From positions 1 to 18,856 of the forward strand of contig CAYFQE010000019.1 of the NCBI GenBank assembly GCA_964345235.1: a DNA stretch of 18,856 nt, given 5' to 3'. Below, one piece after another: positions 6,930 to 13,430 of the stretch; position 1 is the stretch's first letter; every line of letters begins with the position of its first letter. Below the pieces are notes generated by a model. That model was not told the DNA's origin and did no database searches. It saw only the letters and a list, made by a program, of their open reading frames with translations. Source of the DNA: Scatomorpha sp964345235 (GTDB taxonomy: Bacteria; Bacillota; Clostridia; Oscillospirales; Oscillospiraceae). The translations under genes were made by a program, and so were the position numbers.

Positions 6930-7433
6930 TTAAAAATGTCTTTCTTCTCTCAATCTTTTGAGTATCACGGCCGCCACAAGTCCCGTGAACACGCCCGTGA
7001 CGATGCCCGATACCAGCAAAATTGGCAGATAATAAAATATCTTTATATTCCCGCCAACTGCGGCGGCAACCATTAGCTGTCCTATGTTGTGCGCAACGGC
7101 CGAAAGAGCGCTGAGCGCCCAAAGCAGGTTTTTCGAGAAAAAATTAAATCCCATAGCCATGACCGCATAGGCCAAGAGGCCGCCGCCGAGGCTGAAGAGC
7201 ATGGCAGAAACGGAGCCTCCGAACAGAGAACCCAAAATTATTTTTATGAGCAGTACGGCGAAGGCCGATTTTCTGTCTAAAAACCCGATAGTTATGAGCA
7301 CCACGGCGTTTGAAAGCCCGGGTTTCACTCCCGGTATGGGAACTATGGGCGGAATCTGCGCCTCTAATATAAAAACAGTGAGGGCTATTGCTCCCAAAAG
7401 GGCTGTGAAACTCAGCTTTTTTAGCTTAGTCAT
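6930..7433 (-). CDS. Gx transporter family membrane protein (annotated in databases as heptaprenyl diphosphate synthase component I)
   Basis: An integral membrane protein of 167 residues with five or six hydrophobic segments. It shows the family's typical N-terminal signature: an ALTVFILEAQIPPI helix followed by VPGVKPGLSN-like residues (PIPGVKPGLSNAVVLITIG). Family members look like small ECF-type substrate-binding transporters; the old synthase label is doubtful and the substrate is unknown. ATG at 7433 is preferred because AAGGTG lies 6 nt upstream; a TTG five codons earlier has no support. It overlaps the upstream NusG-domain-II gene by 8 bp, a very common pairing in Clostridia, so the two proteins probably act together. 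Confidence 0.85.
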   Translation of the reverse strand: MTKLKKLSFTALLGAIALTVFILEAQIPPIVPIPGVKPGLSNAVVLITIGFLDRKSAFAVLLIKIILGSLFGGSVSAMLFSLGGGLLAYAVMAMGFNFFSKNLLWALSALSAVAHNIGQLMVAAAVGGNIKIFYYLPILLVSGIVTGVFTGLVAAVILKRLREERHF

Positions 7434-7782
7434 AGTGCTCACCTTCAATCTCTATCGTGAGCCTGTGCGGCATACACACTATGGGAAGTCCCGACTTTGT
7501 GACCCTGCCGCGGTGAACGCAGATTTGATCGGGGCAGTCGGCCTCGATAACTTCTATTCCCCCGGGGCTCACCTCTATTATGTTATAGCCGCCCTGAAAC
7601 TCTATTTTCTTTGTATATGAAACCGCAACCGCATTTAAATCTATGCGCTCCAAAAGCGCCCCGTCTTGATATATCGATGCGTATTTGGCGTTTGCGCCGT
7701 TATTCAGTTTAAAGTGCAGGAAAAGGCCCGAAATTACAATTAACGCAAAGAGGCCTATCCAAAAAAAATTCTTTTTAAGCAT
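7426..7782 (-). CDS. NusG domain II-containing membrane-anchored protein
   Basis: A 118-residue protein with one N-terminal membrane helix (about 6-24) and an extracytoplasmic NusG_II-type domain. The family signature is seen as ADCPDQICVHRG (81-92, C83 and C88) and GLPIVCMPH (98-106, C103); the conserved cysteines suggest a redox or metal-linked role, but no biochemical function is established. It overlaps the Gx transporter gene. In other Firmicutes the pair often sits beside ApbE or Rnf genes; none are in this window. There is no ribosome binding site before the ATG, and the predicted transcription start falls on the ATG itself, so the mRNA may be leaderless. Confidence 0.87.
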   Translation of the reverse strand: MLKKNFFWIGLFALIVISGLFLHFKLNNGANAKYASIYQDGALLERIDLNAVAVSYTKKIEFQGGYNIIEVSPGGIEVIEADCPDQICVHRGRVTKSGLPIVCMPHRLTIEIEGEHYD

Positions 7783-7788
7783 GCTGAA

Positions 7789-7817
7789 ATTCTACTAAGG
7801 CGGGGCTTTCTTGTCAA
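7789..7817 (-). promoter_or_regulatory. Promoter of the NusG_II-Gx operon
   Basis: On the minus strand TTGACA, a 17-bp spacer and TAGAAT form a near-consensus promoter. The -10 box ends only 6 nt before the ATG, which puts the expected transcription start at the ATG. The -35 box overlaps that of the divergent promoter by 5 bp. Confidence 0.7.
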
Positions 7818-7840
7818 GCTTTGGAGGCTCGTGGTATAAT
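7811..7840 (+). promoter_or_regulatory. Promoter of the FHA-SEDS/PBP operon
   Basis: TTGTCA, an 18-bp spacer and TATAAT with an extended -10 (TGGTATAAT). The 5' untranslated leader to the TTG start would be about 47 nt, with AAAGGTA as a weak ribosome binding site. The -35 box lies inside the palindrome CTTGTCAAG shared with the opposite promoter. Confidence 0.7.
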
Positions 7841-7893
7841 TTGAGCTTGGTAAGTTTTCGAACTTTTAACTGCCTTGAAAGGTAAAGAATTAT

Positions 7894-9606
7894 TTGAATC
7901 TATTAGCTGTTTTAGAAATCCTCGGCCCTCTAGAGCCTTACATTAAATACTTGCTTCCCATACTCAGCGCATTACTTCTGCTCCGCTGTCTTTTTTCCAT
8001 GCTCTCTCACAGCACCGAACCCGAGGTTTGGGCCATGATAGTGGGCACAAACGGCGACAAATTTCCCGTTTTGCACTGGGAGTGCATAATAGGAAAATCC
8101 CGCGGAGCCGACATCTCGGTTGACGACCCGAAGGCCGCCGCGCTCCACGCCACCCTTATACGAAAACCTAGTGGCAAGTGGTATATAAGTTCGCTTAAAA
8201 AGCGCTATAAGCTCCTTGTAAACAAAGAGGAGGTTAGCGACAAGGCAGAACTCGTCACGGGCGACAGCTTCACCATAGGCCGCAGAAGCTATAAGTTTAA
8301 GGCATTAAGCCCCAAGGGAAGAGCCAAGGTCGAGGCCTCGCGCCTGCCCGCCGGCCACGCCATAGGCCCCGCGTTCAGCCTTATTATACTCACGCTTTTC
8401 GAGTTTCTTTTGGCCTTCTCGCTCTGCATAAATATGGACGAGAAGTATTTTATTGATATTTTGCTTTCGTTTGCGCTTCTTGTTTTTGTAGAGTGGCTTA
8501 TGTATTTTTTGATGCGCATAATGGGCAGAACCGGATTTGAGCCCGAGCTCTTGACATTTTATCTTTCGTCCATAGGACTTGCCGTGGTTGTGAGTTCGAA
8601 GCCCGAAGAGACCTTCATGGCCATGCTCACCATATTGGGCGGAATTTCGCTCTTCGTCGTTCTCGGTCTATGGCTCCGCGACTTTAGGAGGGTAAGAATT
8701 ATACAGTTTCCCTTAGCGGTTTTCTCTGTAGCTCTGCTCGCCTTCTGCGCTGTATTCGGTACCGTAATTTTCGGCGCTAAAAACTGGATTGTAATAGGCG
8801 GCTTCTCGATACAGCCCGCAGAGTTTGTGAAAGTTGCCTACATCTTTGTCGGCGCGGCGGCCATGGACCGCCTGTTTTTAAAACGCGAACTCTATGTTTT
8901 TATCATTTTTTCCGCCATATGCGTGATTTTACTCACCCTAATGGGCGACTTCGGTACTGCCTTTATATTTTTCTCAACCTTTCTAATTATAGCCTTTATG
9001 CGCTCGGGAAGCTTTGCCACTGTTGCCCTTGCAATAGCGGGCGCCGCCTTTGCAGGCTTTTTGGCTCTCACACTGAGGCCGTATATAGCCGAGCGCTTCG
9101 ACACCTGGGGGCATGTTTGGGAGCATGTTTGGGACAAGGGTTTTCAGCAGGCCAAGGCCATGAGCGCCGTTGCCACCGGCGGGCTTTTCGGCAAGGGCGC
9201 CGGTTTAGGCAGGTTAAAAAATGTTTTTGCCGCCAATACCGACCTTGTTTTCGCCATGGTTTCGGAGGAGCTGGGGTTTATTGTCGCCCTCTGCGCTTTT
9301 TTGGCGATTGTTTCGCTCGGCTTTTTCACAGTGAAAAATGCAAGGCAGGGGCGAGGCGCTTATTTCACTATAGCGGCCTGCGCCGCGGCGGGAATGTTGC
9401 TTGTGCAAACCGCCCTGAATGTTTTCGGAAGTTTAGATCTTTTGCCTTTTACCGGCGTAACCTTCCCCTTTGTGTCTAAGGGCGGCTCGTCTTTGGTTTC
9501 GTGCTATATGCTGCTCGCTTTTATAAAGGCCAGCGACACAAGGCGTGATGCCTCGTTTATAGTAAAACCCCTGGTCAGCAACAAGGAGCTGAGGGAGGAG
9601 GAGTGA
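7894..9606 (+). CDS. FHA domain-SEDS glycosyltransferase fusion (FtsW/RodA/SpoVE family)
   Basis: A peptidoglycan glycan-strand polymerase of the SEDS family with an N-terminal FHA domain. A short membrane helix (about 18-36) precedes the FHA domain (about 46-137). The SEDS part (about 157-548) is a multi-pass membrane domain with NWIVIGGFSIQPAEFVKV (297-314), GDFGTAFIF (351-359), the catalytic-loop NTDLVFAMVSEELG with the expected essential Asp at D450, and FPFVSKGGSSL (524-534). FHA domains normally bind phosphothreonine; here the contact positions read GKS (67-69), AxxH (H85) and NK (N110-K111) instead of GRS, SxxH and NG. The gene starts at TTG. The next gene begins 1 bp after its stop and encodes a transpeptidase, the standard SEDS-PBP partner arrangement. 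RodA-like elongation, FtsW-like division and SpoVE-like spore roles are all possible. Confidence 0.92.
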   Translation: MNLLAVLEILGPLEPYIKYLLPILSALLLLRCLFSMLSHSTEPEVWAMIVGTNGDKFPVLHWECIIGKSRGADISVDDPKAAALHATLIRKPSGKWYISSLKKRYKLLVNKEEVSDKAELVTGDSFTIGRRSYKFKALSPKGRAKVEASRLPAGHAIGPAFSLIILTLFEFLLAFSLCINMDEKYFIDILLSFALLVFVEWLMYFLMRIMGRTGFEPELLTFYLSSIGLAVVVSSKPEETFMAMLTILGGISLFVVLGLWLRDFRRVRIIQFPLAVFSVALLAFCAVFGTVIFGAKNWIVIGGFSIQPAEFVKVAYIFVGAAAMDRLFLKRELYVFIIFSAICVILLTLMGDFGTAFIFFSTFLIIAFMRSGSFATVALAIAGAAFAGFLALTLRPYIAERFDTWGHVWEHVWDKGFQQAKAMSAVATGGLFGKGAGLGRLKNVFAANTDLVFAMVSEELGFIVALCAFLAIVSLGFFTVKNARQGRGAYFTIAACAAAGMLLVQTALNVFGSLDLLPFTGVTFPFVSKGGSSLVSCYMLLAFIKASDTRRDASFIVKPLVSNKELREEE

Positions 9607-9607
9607 G

Positions 9608-10891
9608 ATGACAAAAGTAACAAGACGCTCTTTAGTGGTAATTATCCTCGCTCTTTCGCTTCTTTTCGGCATGGGACTTTTTGTATACAGACTCTATGAA
9701 TACGGCGGAAGTTGGGCAGGCTTTTTTGAATACCGCAAATTCTCTGCCGAAGTTTACGACAGAAACGGTATACCCCTTTATGTGTCCGACGGCACCGACG
9801 GCGGATTTGCCGAAGATAAGCTTGTGCGGGAGGCCTGTTTTCAGATTTTGGGCGACTATTCCGGCAATGTTGAGGGCGGCATACTCCGAAAAATGAGCAG
9901 CCGCCTGAACAGATACAGCTTTTTAACGGGAAAGTTCGAAAAAACTCCTCTCACGCTCTCTCTCGATGCCAAACTCCTCAGAGCCTCGCAGATAGCTATG
10001 CGCGACAAATCCGGTGTTCTGGTATTTATGAACTACAAGACGGGCGAGATTCTCTCTTCGGTTTCGGCTCCGAACTTAGACCCTAATGAGGTTTACAAAG
10101 AGCTGCCCGAGGGAGCCTTTTTGAACAAATGTTTTGTCTCGAGCTTTGTGCCCGGTTCTGTTTTTAAGCTCCCCTCTCTCTGCGCCGCGCTGGAGCTTGA
10201 CCCTTCGATTGTCGATGACGAGTTTTTCTGCGCAGGCAGTATGATTATAGACGGAAGTGAGCTCAACTGTTGGAATGCTCACGGACACACCGACCTTAAG
10301 GAAGCCTTTGCAAACTCGTGCAATGTGGCCTTTGCCGACTTTATAATCGATTTAAACAAGGCCAAATACGAAAATATTATTCGCGGGTACAAAGTCACCG
10401 ACCCTTTCAGCATCGACGGTCTGCATGTGAGCGGAGGCAACTTTGACCTTACCGATTCCGGCAGAATAGGTCTTGCCTGGGCTTCTATCGGTCAGCACAA
10501 AGACCTTATAAACCCCTTGGGCATGCTCCGCTTTTTAACGGCTGTTTTGAATCAGGGCAAGATGGTGAGCCCCACGATAATTCTGCCCGAGGAGGGCAAA
10601 AACCCGAAAACCGAGCAAATTATGCCCGCCGACATTGCCGACATGGCAAAGACCATGCTTGTAAACAATGTGGAAACCCACTACGGCGCCGAGCTCTTTC
10701 ACGGCTACTCGGCGGGAGCCAAGACAGGCACGGCAGAGCTGGGCGACGGCACTTCGAACTCCGTTTTCCTCGGCTTTTTGAACAGCGAGGAGTATCCTAT
10801 TGCCTTTATCTGTATTATTGAGGGCGGCGGCTCGGGTCTTAGAACTGCCGGAGCTGTTGTCTCTTCGGTGCTGGGCTCGTATTTGGGGTAA
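9608..10891 (+). CDS. Class B penicillin-binding protein (transpeptidase, PbpA-like)
   Basis: A DD-transpeptidase that cross-links glycan strands made by the SEDS protein encoded just upstream. A single N-terminal membrane helix (about 8-27) anchors it, with the rest outside the cell. Catalytic motifs are SVFK (nucleophile S184, K187), SCN (237-239) and KTGTAE (372-377). At 427 residues it is short for a class B PBP: the region between the anchor and the transpeptidase domain is only about 90 residues, so most of the usual pedestal/dimerisation domain is missing or reduced. It resembles the short PbpA proteins paired with RodA-like genes in Actinobacteria and Clostridia. ATG lies 1 bp after the previous stop with GAGGAGGAG upstream, so the two genes are translationally coupled. 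Confidence 0.93.
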   Translation: MTKVTRRSLVVIILALSLLFGMGLFVYRLYEYGGSWAGFFEYRKFSAEVYDRNGIPLYVSDGTDGGFAEDKLVREACFQILGDYSGNVEGGILRKMSSRLNRYSFLTGKFEKTPLTLSLDAKLLRASQIAMRDKSGVLVFMNYKTGEILSSVSAPNLDPNEVYKELPEGAFLNKCFVSSFVPGSVFKLPSLCAALELDPSIVDDEFFCAGSMIIDGSELNCWNAHGHTDLKEAFANSCNVAFADFIIDLNKAKYENIIRGYKVTDPFSIDGLHVSGGNFDLTDSGRIGLAWASIGQHKDLINPLGMLRFLTAVLNQGKMVSPTIILPEEGKNPKTEQIMPADIADMAKTMLVNNVETHYGAELFHGYSAGAKTGTAELGDGTSNSVFLGFLNSEEYPIAFICIIEGGGSGLRTAGAVVSSVLGSYLG

Positions 10892-10900
10892 TAATACATT

Positions 10901-10927
10901 AAAGGGATGCGTAAACTGCATCCCTTT
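10901..10927 (+). terminator. Probable terminator after the PBP gene
   Basis: A 10-bp perfect stem (AAAGGGATGC / GCATCCCTTT) with a 7-nt loop lies 9 bp after the stop codon. The U-tract is limited to the stem's own TTT, so efficiency is uncertain. Confidence 0.6.
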
Positions 10928-10937
10928 GCTTATTAAA

Positions 10938-11046
10938 AGCGCTTATTATGTTTTGGTTGCATTACAATCCCCCCTGTCACGGCTTCGCCGTGATTTTCCC
11001 CCCTTTACACAAGGGGGGCATTGGTGCAATGCAAATTTTAAGCGCT
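10938..11046. repeat. 109-bp palindromic MITE/REP-like element
   Basis: The element is bounded by AGCGCTTA and its complement TAAGCGCT, with further inverted similarity inward (TTGCATT.../...AATGCAA, then C6 and G6). The core holds two hairpins: TCACGGC-TTC-GCCGTGA, and CCCCCCTT-TACAC-AAGGGGGG. The G6 tract could also pair with the outer C6 tract. It lies between two convergent genes and has no coding capacity. A related core with changed stem bases but the same TACAC loop is at the right end of the window. Confidence 0.7.
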
Positions 11047-11078
11047 AAGCTTATATAGGGCACTAAAAGATAGGCTTT

Positions 11079-12272
11079 TTACTCGCCGAACACGCTTTTA
11101 AGCCGTTTCATCTGTTCTTCAACATAGGCTCTCGGGCAGGCGTAATTGAAGCGGATAAAGCCGGCGCCGCTCTCGCCGAACCAGGTGCCCGGGTCGCCGA
11201 TAACCATCGAATCTTCCAGCACCTTTCTGAGAATTTCATCATTGCCAAGGCCCGTTTCTCTGAAATCGAACCAAGCGAGGTATGTGCCCTCATGTTTTCC
11301 GATTTTTATCTTGGGCATATGTTTTTTAAGATAGCTTCTTGCATACTCGATATTTCCTGCGATATATTGCATGACCTCATCGACAAAGCTGTCGCCATGC
11401 TCGTAGGCGGCCGCCCCCGCAACGGGGCCGAAGTTCTGAGTTGACGGCATGCGATTCATACCGTACATTCGATTAGATAGACGAGCTCTCATTTCATCAT
11501 TCGGAATCGTTATAAGCGACGAAGTTAAACCCGCAAGGTTGAAAGTTTTACTGGGACTGTGAGCCAGAATGAGAATATCGTGAAATTCTTCAAACTTTCC
11601 GCAAGTTGTGAAGTTGTATCCTCGCATAATGAGGTCGGCGTGGAGCTCGTCGCTGAAAAGCACAACATTGTTTCTTTTACAAATCTCCAAAACCCTTAAA
11701 AGCTCTTCCTCTGTCCATACGCGGGCTACGGGGTTGTGGGGACTGCACAGAATCATAAGCGTGTTGTTCGGGTCGGCGGCTTTTCTTTCTAAATCATCAA
11801 AATCCATCTCATAATAGCCGTTTTTCTCTAGAAGCTGATTCATAATTACTTGACGATTGTTGCTAGCAGGGCCGCTCATAAACGGATAGTAGACGGGCGT
11901 TTGAACAATTACGCCTTCACCGGCTTTTGTGAACTCCTGAATAACATTGTTGATTGCTGTCACAACGCCCATAGAAAACAGCATCCACTTGGGATCACAC
12001 TCCCATGCGTATCGGCGGGCGAACCATTTGCAGGCGGCGTTTCTGAAAGAATCTATCGTTTTCTCGTTGGAATAGCCGAAGATTCCGTGCTCCACCCTCT
12101 TATGCAGAGCCTCGATAATCTCGGGCATACAGCGAAAGTCCATGTCCGCAACCCACATGGGCAGGGCTTTATCCTCATCAATATTAAAACCCGCATATTG
12201 CTTGCTGTAGCCCTCCCACTTGGCGCTGCAGGTAGCGCTGCGGTCTATAATCTCGTCAAAATTGTATTTCAC
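11079..12272 (-). CDS. MalY/PatB-type PLP-dependent aminotransferase/C-S lyase (cystathionine beta-lyase)
   Basis: A fold-type I PLP enzyme of the aminotransferase I/II family, MalY/PatB branch, whose characterised members cleave cystathionine or cysteine to pyruvate, ammonia and a thiol. Length (397 residues) fits. The N-terminal signature LPMWVADMDF (37-46) is typical of this branch. Cofactor residues are N180 (SPHNP), D208 (SDELH), the Schiff-base K242 (HSPSKTFNLAGL) and the carboxylate-binding R374 (FIRFNYACPR). It starts at GTG with AGAGG at proper spacing. It stands alone, with the palindromic repeat downstream and a 328-bp gap upstream. The exact substrate (cystathionine, cysteine or another amine) cannot be told from sequence. 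Confidence 0.92.
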   Translation of the reverse strand: MKYNFDEIIDRSATCSAKWEGYSKQYAGFNIDEDKALPMWVADMDFRCMPEIIEALHKRVEHGIFGYSNEKTIDSFRNAACKWFARRYAWECDPKWMLFSMGVVTAINNVIQEFTKAGEGVIVQTPVYYPFMSGPASNNRQVIMNQLLEKNGYYEMDFDDLERKAADPNNTLMILCSPHNPVARVWTEEELLRVLEICKRNNVVLFSDELHADLIMRGYNFTTCGKFEEFHDILILAHSPSKTFNLAGLTSSLITIPNDEMRARLSNRMYGMNRMPSTQNFGPVAGAAAYEHGDSFVDEVMQYIAGNIEYARSYLKKHMPKIKIGKHEGTYLAWFDFRETGLGNDEILRKVLEDSMVIGDPGTWFGESGAGFIRFNYACPRAYVEEQMKRLKSVFGE

Positions 12273-12320
12273 AAATTATTACCTCTTTCATGCTTTTTCA
12301 TTTGCGCCTTTTGAAACATT

Positions 12321-12345
12321 CTGACAGTTTTATAAATTTTGTCAG
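12321..12345. promoter_or_regulatory. Inverted repeat upstream of the PatB-like gene, possible operator
   Basis: CTGACA and TGTCAG are separated by 13 bp rich in A and T that include TTTATAAA. The 25-bp dyad lies about 50 bp before the start codon and could bind a dimeric regulator or fold as an RNA hairpin. No matching regulator gene is present nearby. Confidence 0.35.
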
Positions 12346-12410
12346 CCGTTTTCTATTAAAGAATCCGGTTTTCGTCTTAAATAGCACAAAGCGCTTTCTC
12401 TGTTAAATTC

Positions 12411-12454
12411 GAAGTGACATTATTGTAGCACGAAGCGACATTTTTGGCACTTCG
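12411..12454. repeat. Tandem 20-bp repeats with inverted ends, possible insertion-sequence end remnant
   Basis: GAAGTGACATTATTGTAGCAC is followed directly by GAAGCGACATTTTTGGCAC and then TTCG, so CGAAG-type ends also form an inverted repeat. Short repeated TGNCACTTCG/TGTCGCTTCG units of this kind resemble the multiple terminal repeats of IS21-family elements. No transposase gene is nearby. On the minus strand TGCTACAAT within the repeat could be an extended -10 for the PatB-like gene. Confidence 0.35.
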
Positions 12455-12468
12455 TTTTTAAGTATAAT

Positions 12469-12501
12469 AAATCCTCCCGCCAAAATGAAGGGAGGATTTT
12501 T
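12469..12501. terminator. Intrinsic terminator hairpin
   Basis: A 10-bp stem (AAATCCTCCC / GGGAGGATTT) with an 11-nt loop and TTTTT on the plus strand. On the minus strand it lies about 100 bp after the zinc-ribbon gene, its likely client; that side has only ATTTATTATA after the stem. The 328-bp gap from 12273 to 12600 otherwise holds only the dyad and repeats listed separately. Confidence 0.6.
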
Positions 12502-12600
12502 GAACAATTTATCTAAATCCAACACTGTGGAAACTATTTGTAGAACTATTCTGACATGAGGGGTTATATGCAATTTTGCGAGCAATAAACTGTGATTATA

Positions 12601-12768
12601 TCAAAAGCTTTTTTCCTGAATATTTTTAGAATACTTTTTCGGATTTCTCACCCATGTAAGCACAACCGCTCCGCATTCGGCGCAGAATTTCGTTCTCCCG
12701 TTTATTCTGCTTCCGCAACTTTTGCAAAATGTTTCTCCTGCTGATTTCTTATTCGCTTTATCAGCCAT
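12601..12768 (-). CDS. 55-residue zinc-ribbon microprotein
   Basis: A small ORF beginning ATG with GAGG and GGAG elements 4-9 nt upstream. The protein has a Lys-rich N-terminus, a four-cysteine zinc ribbon (C15-x2-C18 and C29-x2-C32, in CKSCGSRI...FCAECGAVV) and a basic tail (VRNPKKYSKNIQEKSF). Such ribbons resemble the zinc-ribbon domains (zf-ribbon/DZR types) found on many bacterial proteins. It has its own good promoter and lies between two terminator hairpins, so it looks like a monocistronic gene. No membrane segment is present. Function is unknown; a nucleic-acid or protein-binding role would be a guess. Confidence 0.75.
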   Translation of the reverse strand: MADKANKKSAGETFCKSCGSRINGRTKFCAECGAVVLTWVRNPKKYSKNIQEKSF

Positions 12769-12845
12769 GCTTCTCCGCCTCTCTTTTTGTTTTTTTATTC
12801 GTCCGATGTTAAAATGCCGTCACTAAGATGCCATTACCCAATTTC

Positions 12846-12873
12846 TATATATATCATAATCAATAATTGCCAA
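12846..12873 (-). promoter_or_regulatory. Promoter of the zinc-ribbon gene
   Basis: On the minus strand TTGGCA, a 16-bp spacer and TATATA, giving a leader of about 70 nt before the ATG. Confidence 0.5.
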
Positions 12874-12883
12874 TTACGCAATA

Positions 12884-12916
12884 AAAATCCGCAGGCCGAA
12901 ACAGCCTGCGGATTTT
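12884..12916. terminator. Bidirectional terminator after the P-loop NTPase gene
   Basis: A perfect 13-bp stem (AAAATCCGCAGGC / GCCTGCGGATTTT) with a CGAAACA loop. T-runs follow on both strands, the plus side being longest. It lies 10 bp after the minus-strand stop codon. Confidence 0.8.
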
Positions 12917-12926
12917 ATTTTTTTAT

Positions 12927-13337
12927 TTATAGATACTTTTTAATTTCGGGAGGCAATGTTTCGGGGTCTGCCGTCATGGTTATTGTGAACCTGACACCCT
13001 CTTTATTTGCAAATTCCGAAACCCAGTCTAAGAAGCAAAAAACTTCTTCGCCGCCTTCTTCACTGAACAGTTTGTGGAAGTTATCTATAAAGATGTGGGT
13101 TATGTCGTAGTTGCCGGCCCTTAGTCCGCTTATAAAGCCCTTCATAAATTCAAAGGTGCCGATGTTGTAGTCGCTTGCGTAGATGAGTCGTGCCTGATAG
13201 GGTATATTGAAGGTGAGATTTCTGTCTTTTTCTATACAGACGATATTTCCGTGTTCCTCTTCTACCGCCTTAACTACCAGGTCGACAAGCTGTTTTGTCT
13301 TGCCTGAGCCTTTGGGCCCGACAATGAGTTCTATCAC
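12927..13337 (-). CDS. Small P-loop NTPase of unknown function
   Basis: A 136-residue soluble protein that starts with a Walker A motif GPKGSGKT at residues 7-14 and has a Walker B-like strand HIFIDNF at 81-87. A later strand TITMTADPE (118-126) could be the sensor-I position. The protein is essentially only a RecA/thymidine-kinase-like nucleotide-binding core, with no added domain, no zinc ribbon and no membrane segment. Starts at GTG with GGAGAG about 8 nt upstream. It lies 93 bp downstream of the nucleoside phosphorylase gene and has its own probable promoter in that gap. Similar short proteins in Clostridia are usually annotated only as ATP-binding proteins; I cannot assign a role. Confidence 0.8.
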   Translation of the reverse strand: MIELIVGPKGSGKTKQLVDLVVKAVEEEHGNIVCIEKDRNLTFNIPYQARLIYASDYNIGTFEFMKGFISGLRAGNYDITHIFIDNFHKLFSEEGGEEVFCFLDWVSEFANKEGVRFTITMTADPETLPPEIKKYL

Positions 13338-13371
13338 TGGGCATCTCTCCTTTTATTATAGTCCTTAAATT

Positions 13372-13400
13372 ATTCTATCATTCAAAGCAGGCTAATTCAA
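13372..13400 (-). promoter_or_regulatory. Probable promoter of the P-loop NTPase gene
   Basis: On the minus strand TTGAAT, a 17-bp spacer and TAGAAT. A TATAAT-like element also lies closer to the gene. Confidence 0.45.
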
Positions 13401-13430
13401 GCTTTTGAGATGTAAAACTTTACTGTGAGT

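Noticed and set aside
7434..7448. A TTG start for the Gx transporter, five codons upstream
   Set aside because: The ATG at 7433 has AAGGTG at proper spacing; the TTG has no such support.
10938..11046. A CRISPR array or phage attachment site
   Set aside because: There is only one unit, it is palindromic throughout, and there are no regular spacers, cas genes, integrase or tRNA nearby.
12403..12585. A 60-codon minus-strand open frame
   Set aside because: It runs through a terminator hairpin and the tandem repeats and has no ribosome binding site or recognisable protein features.
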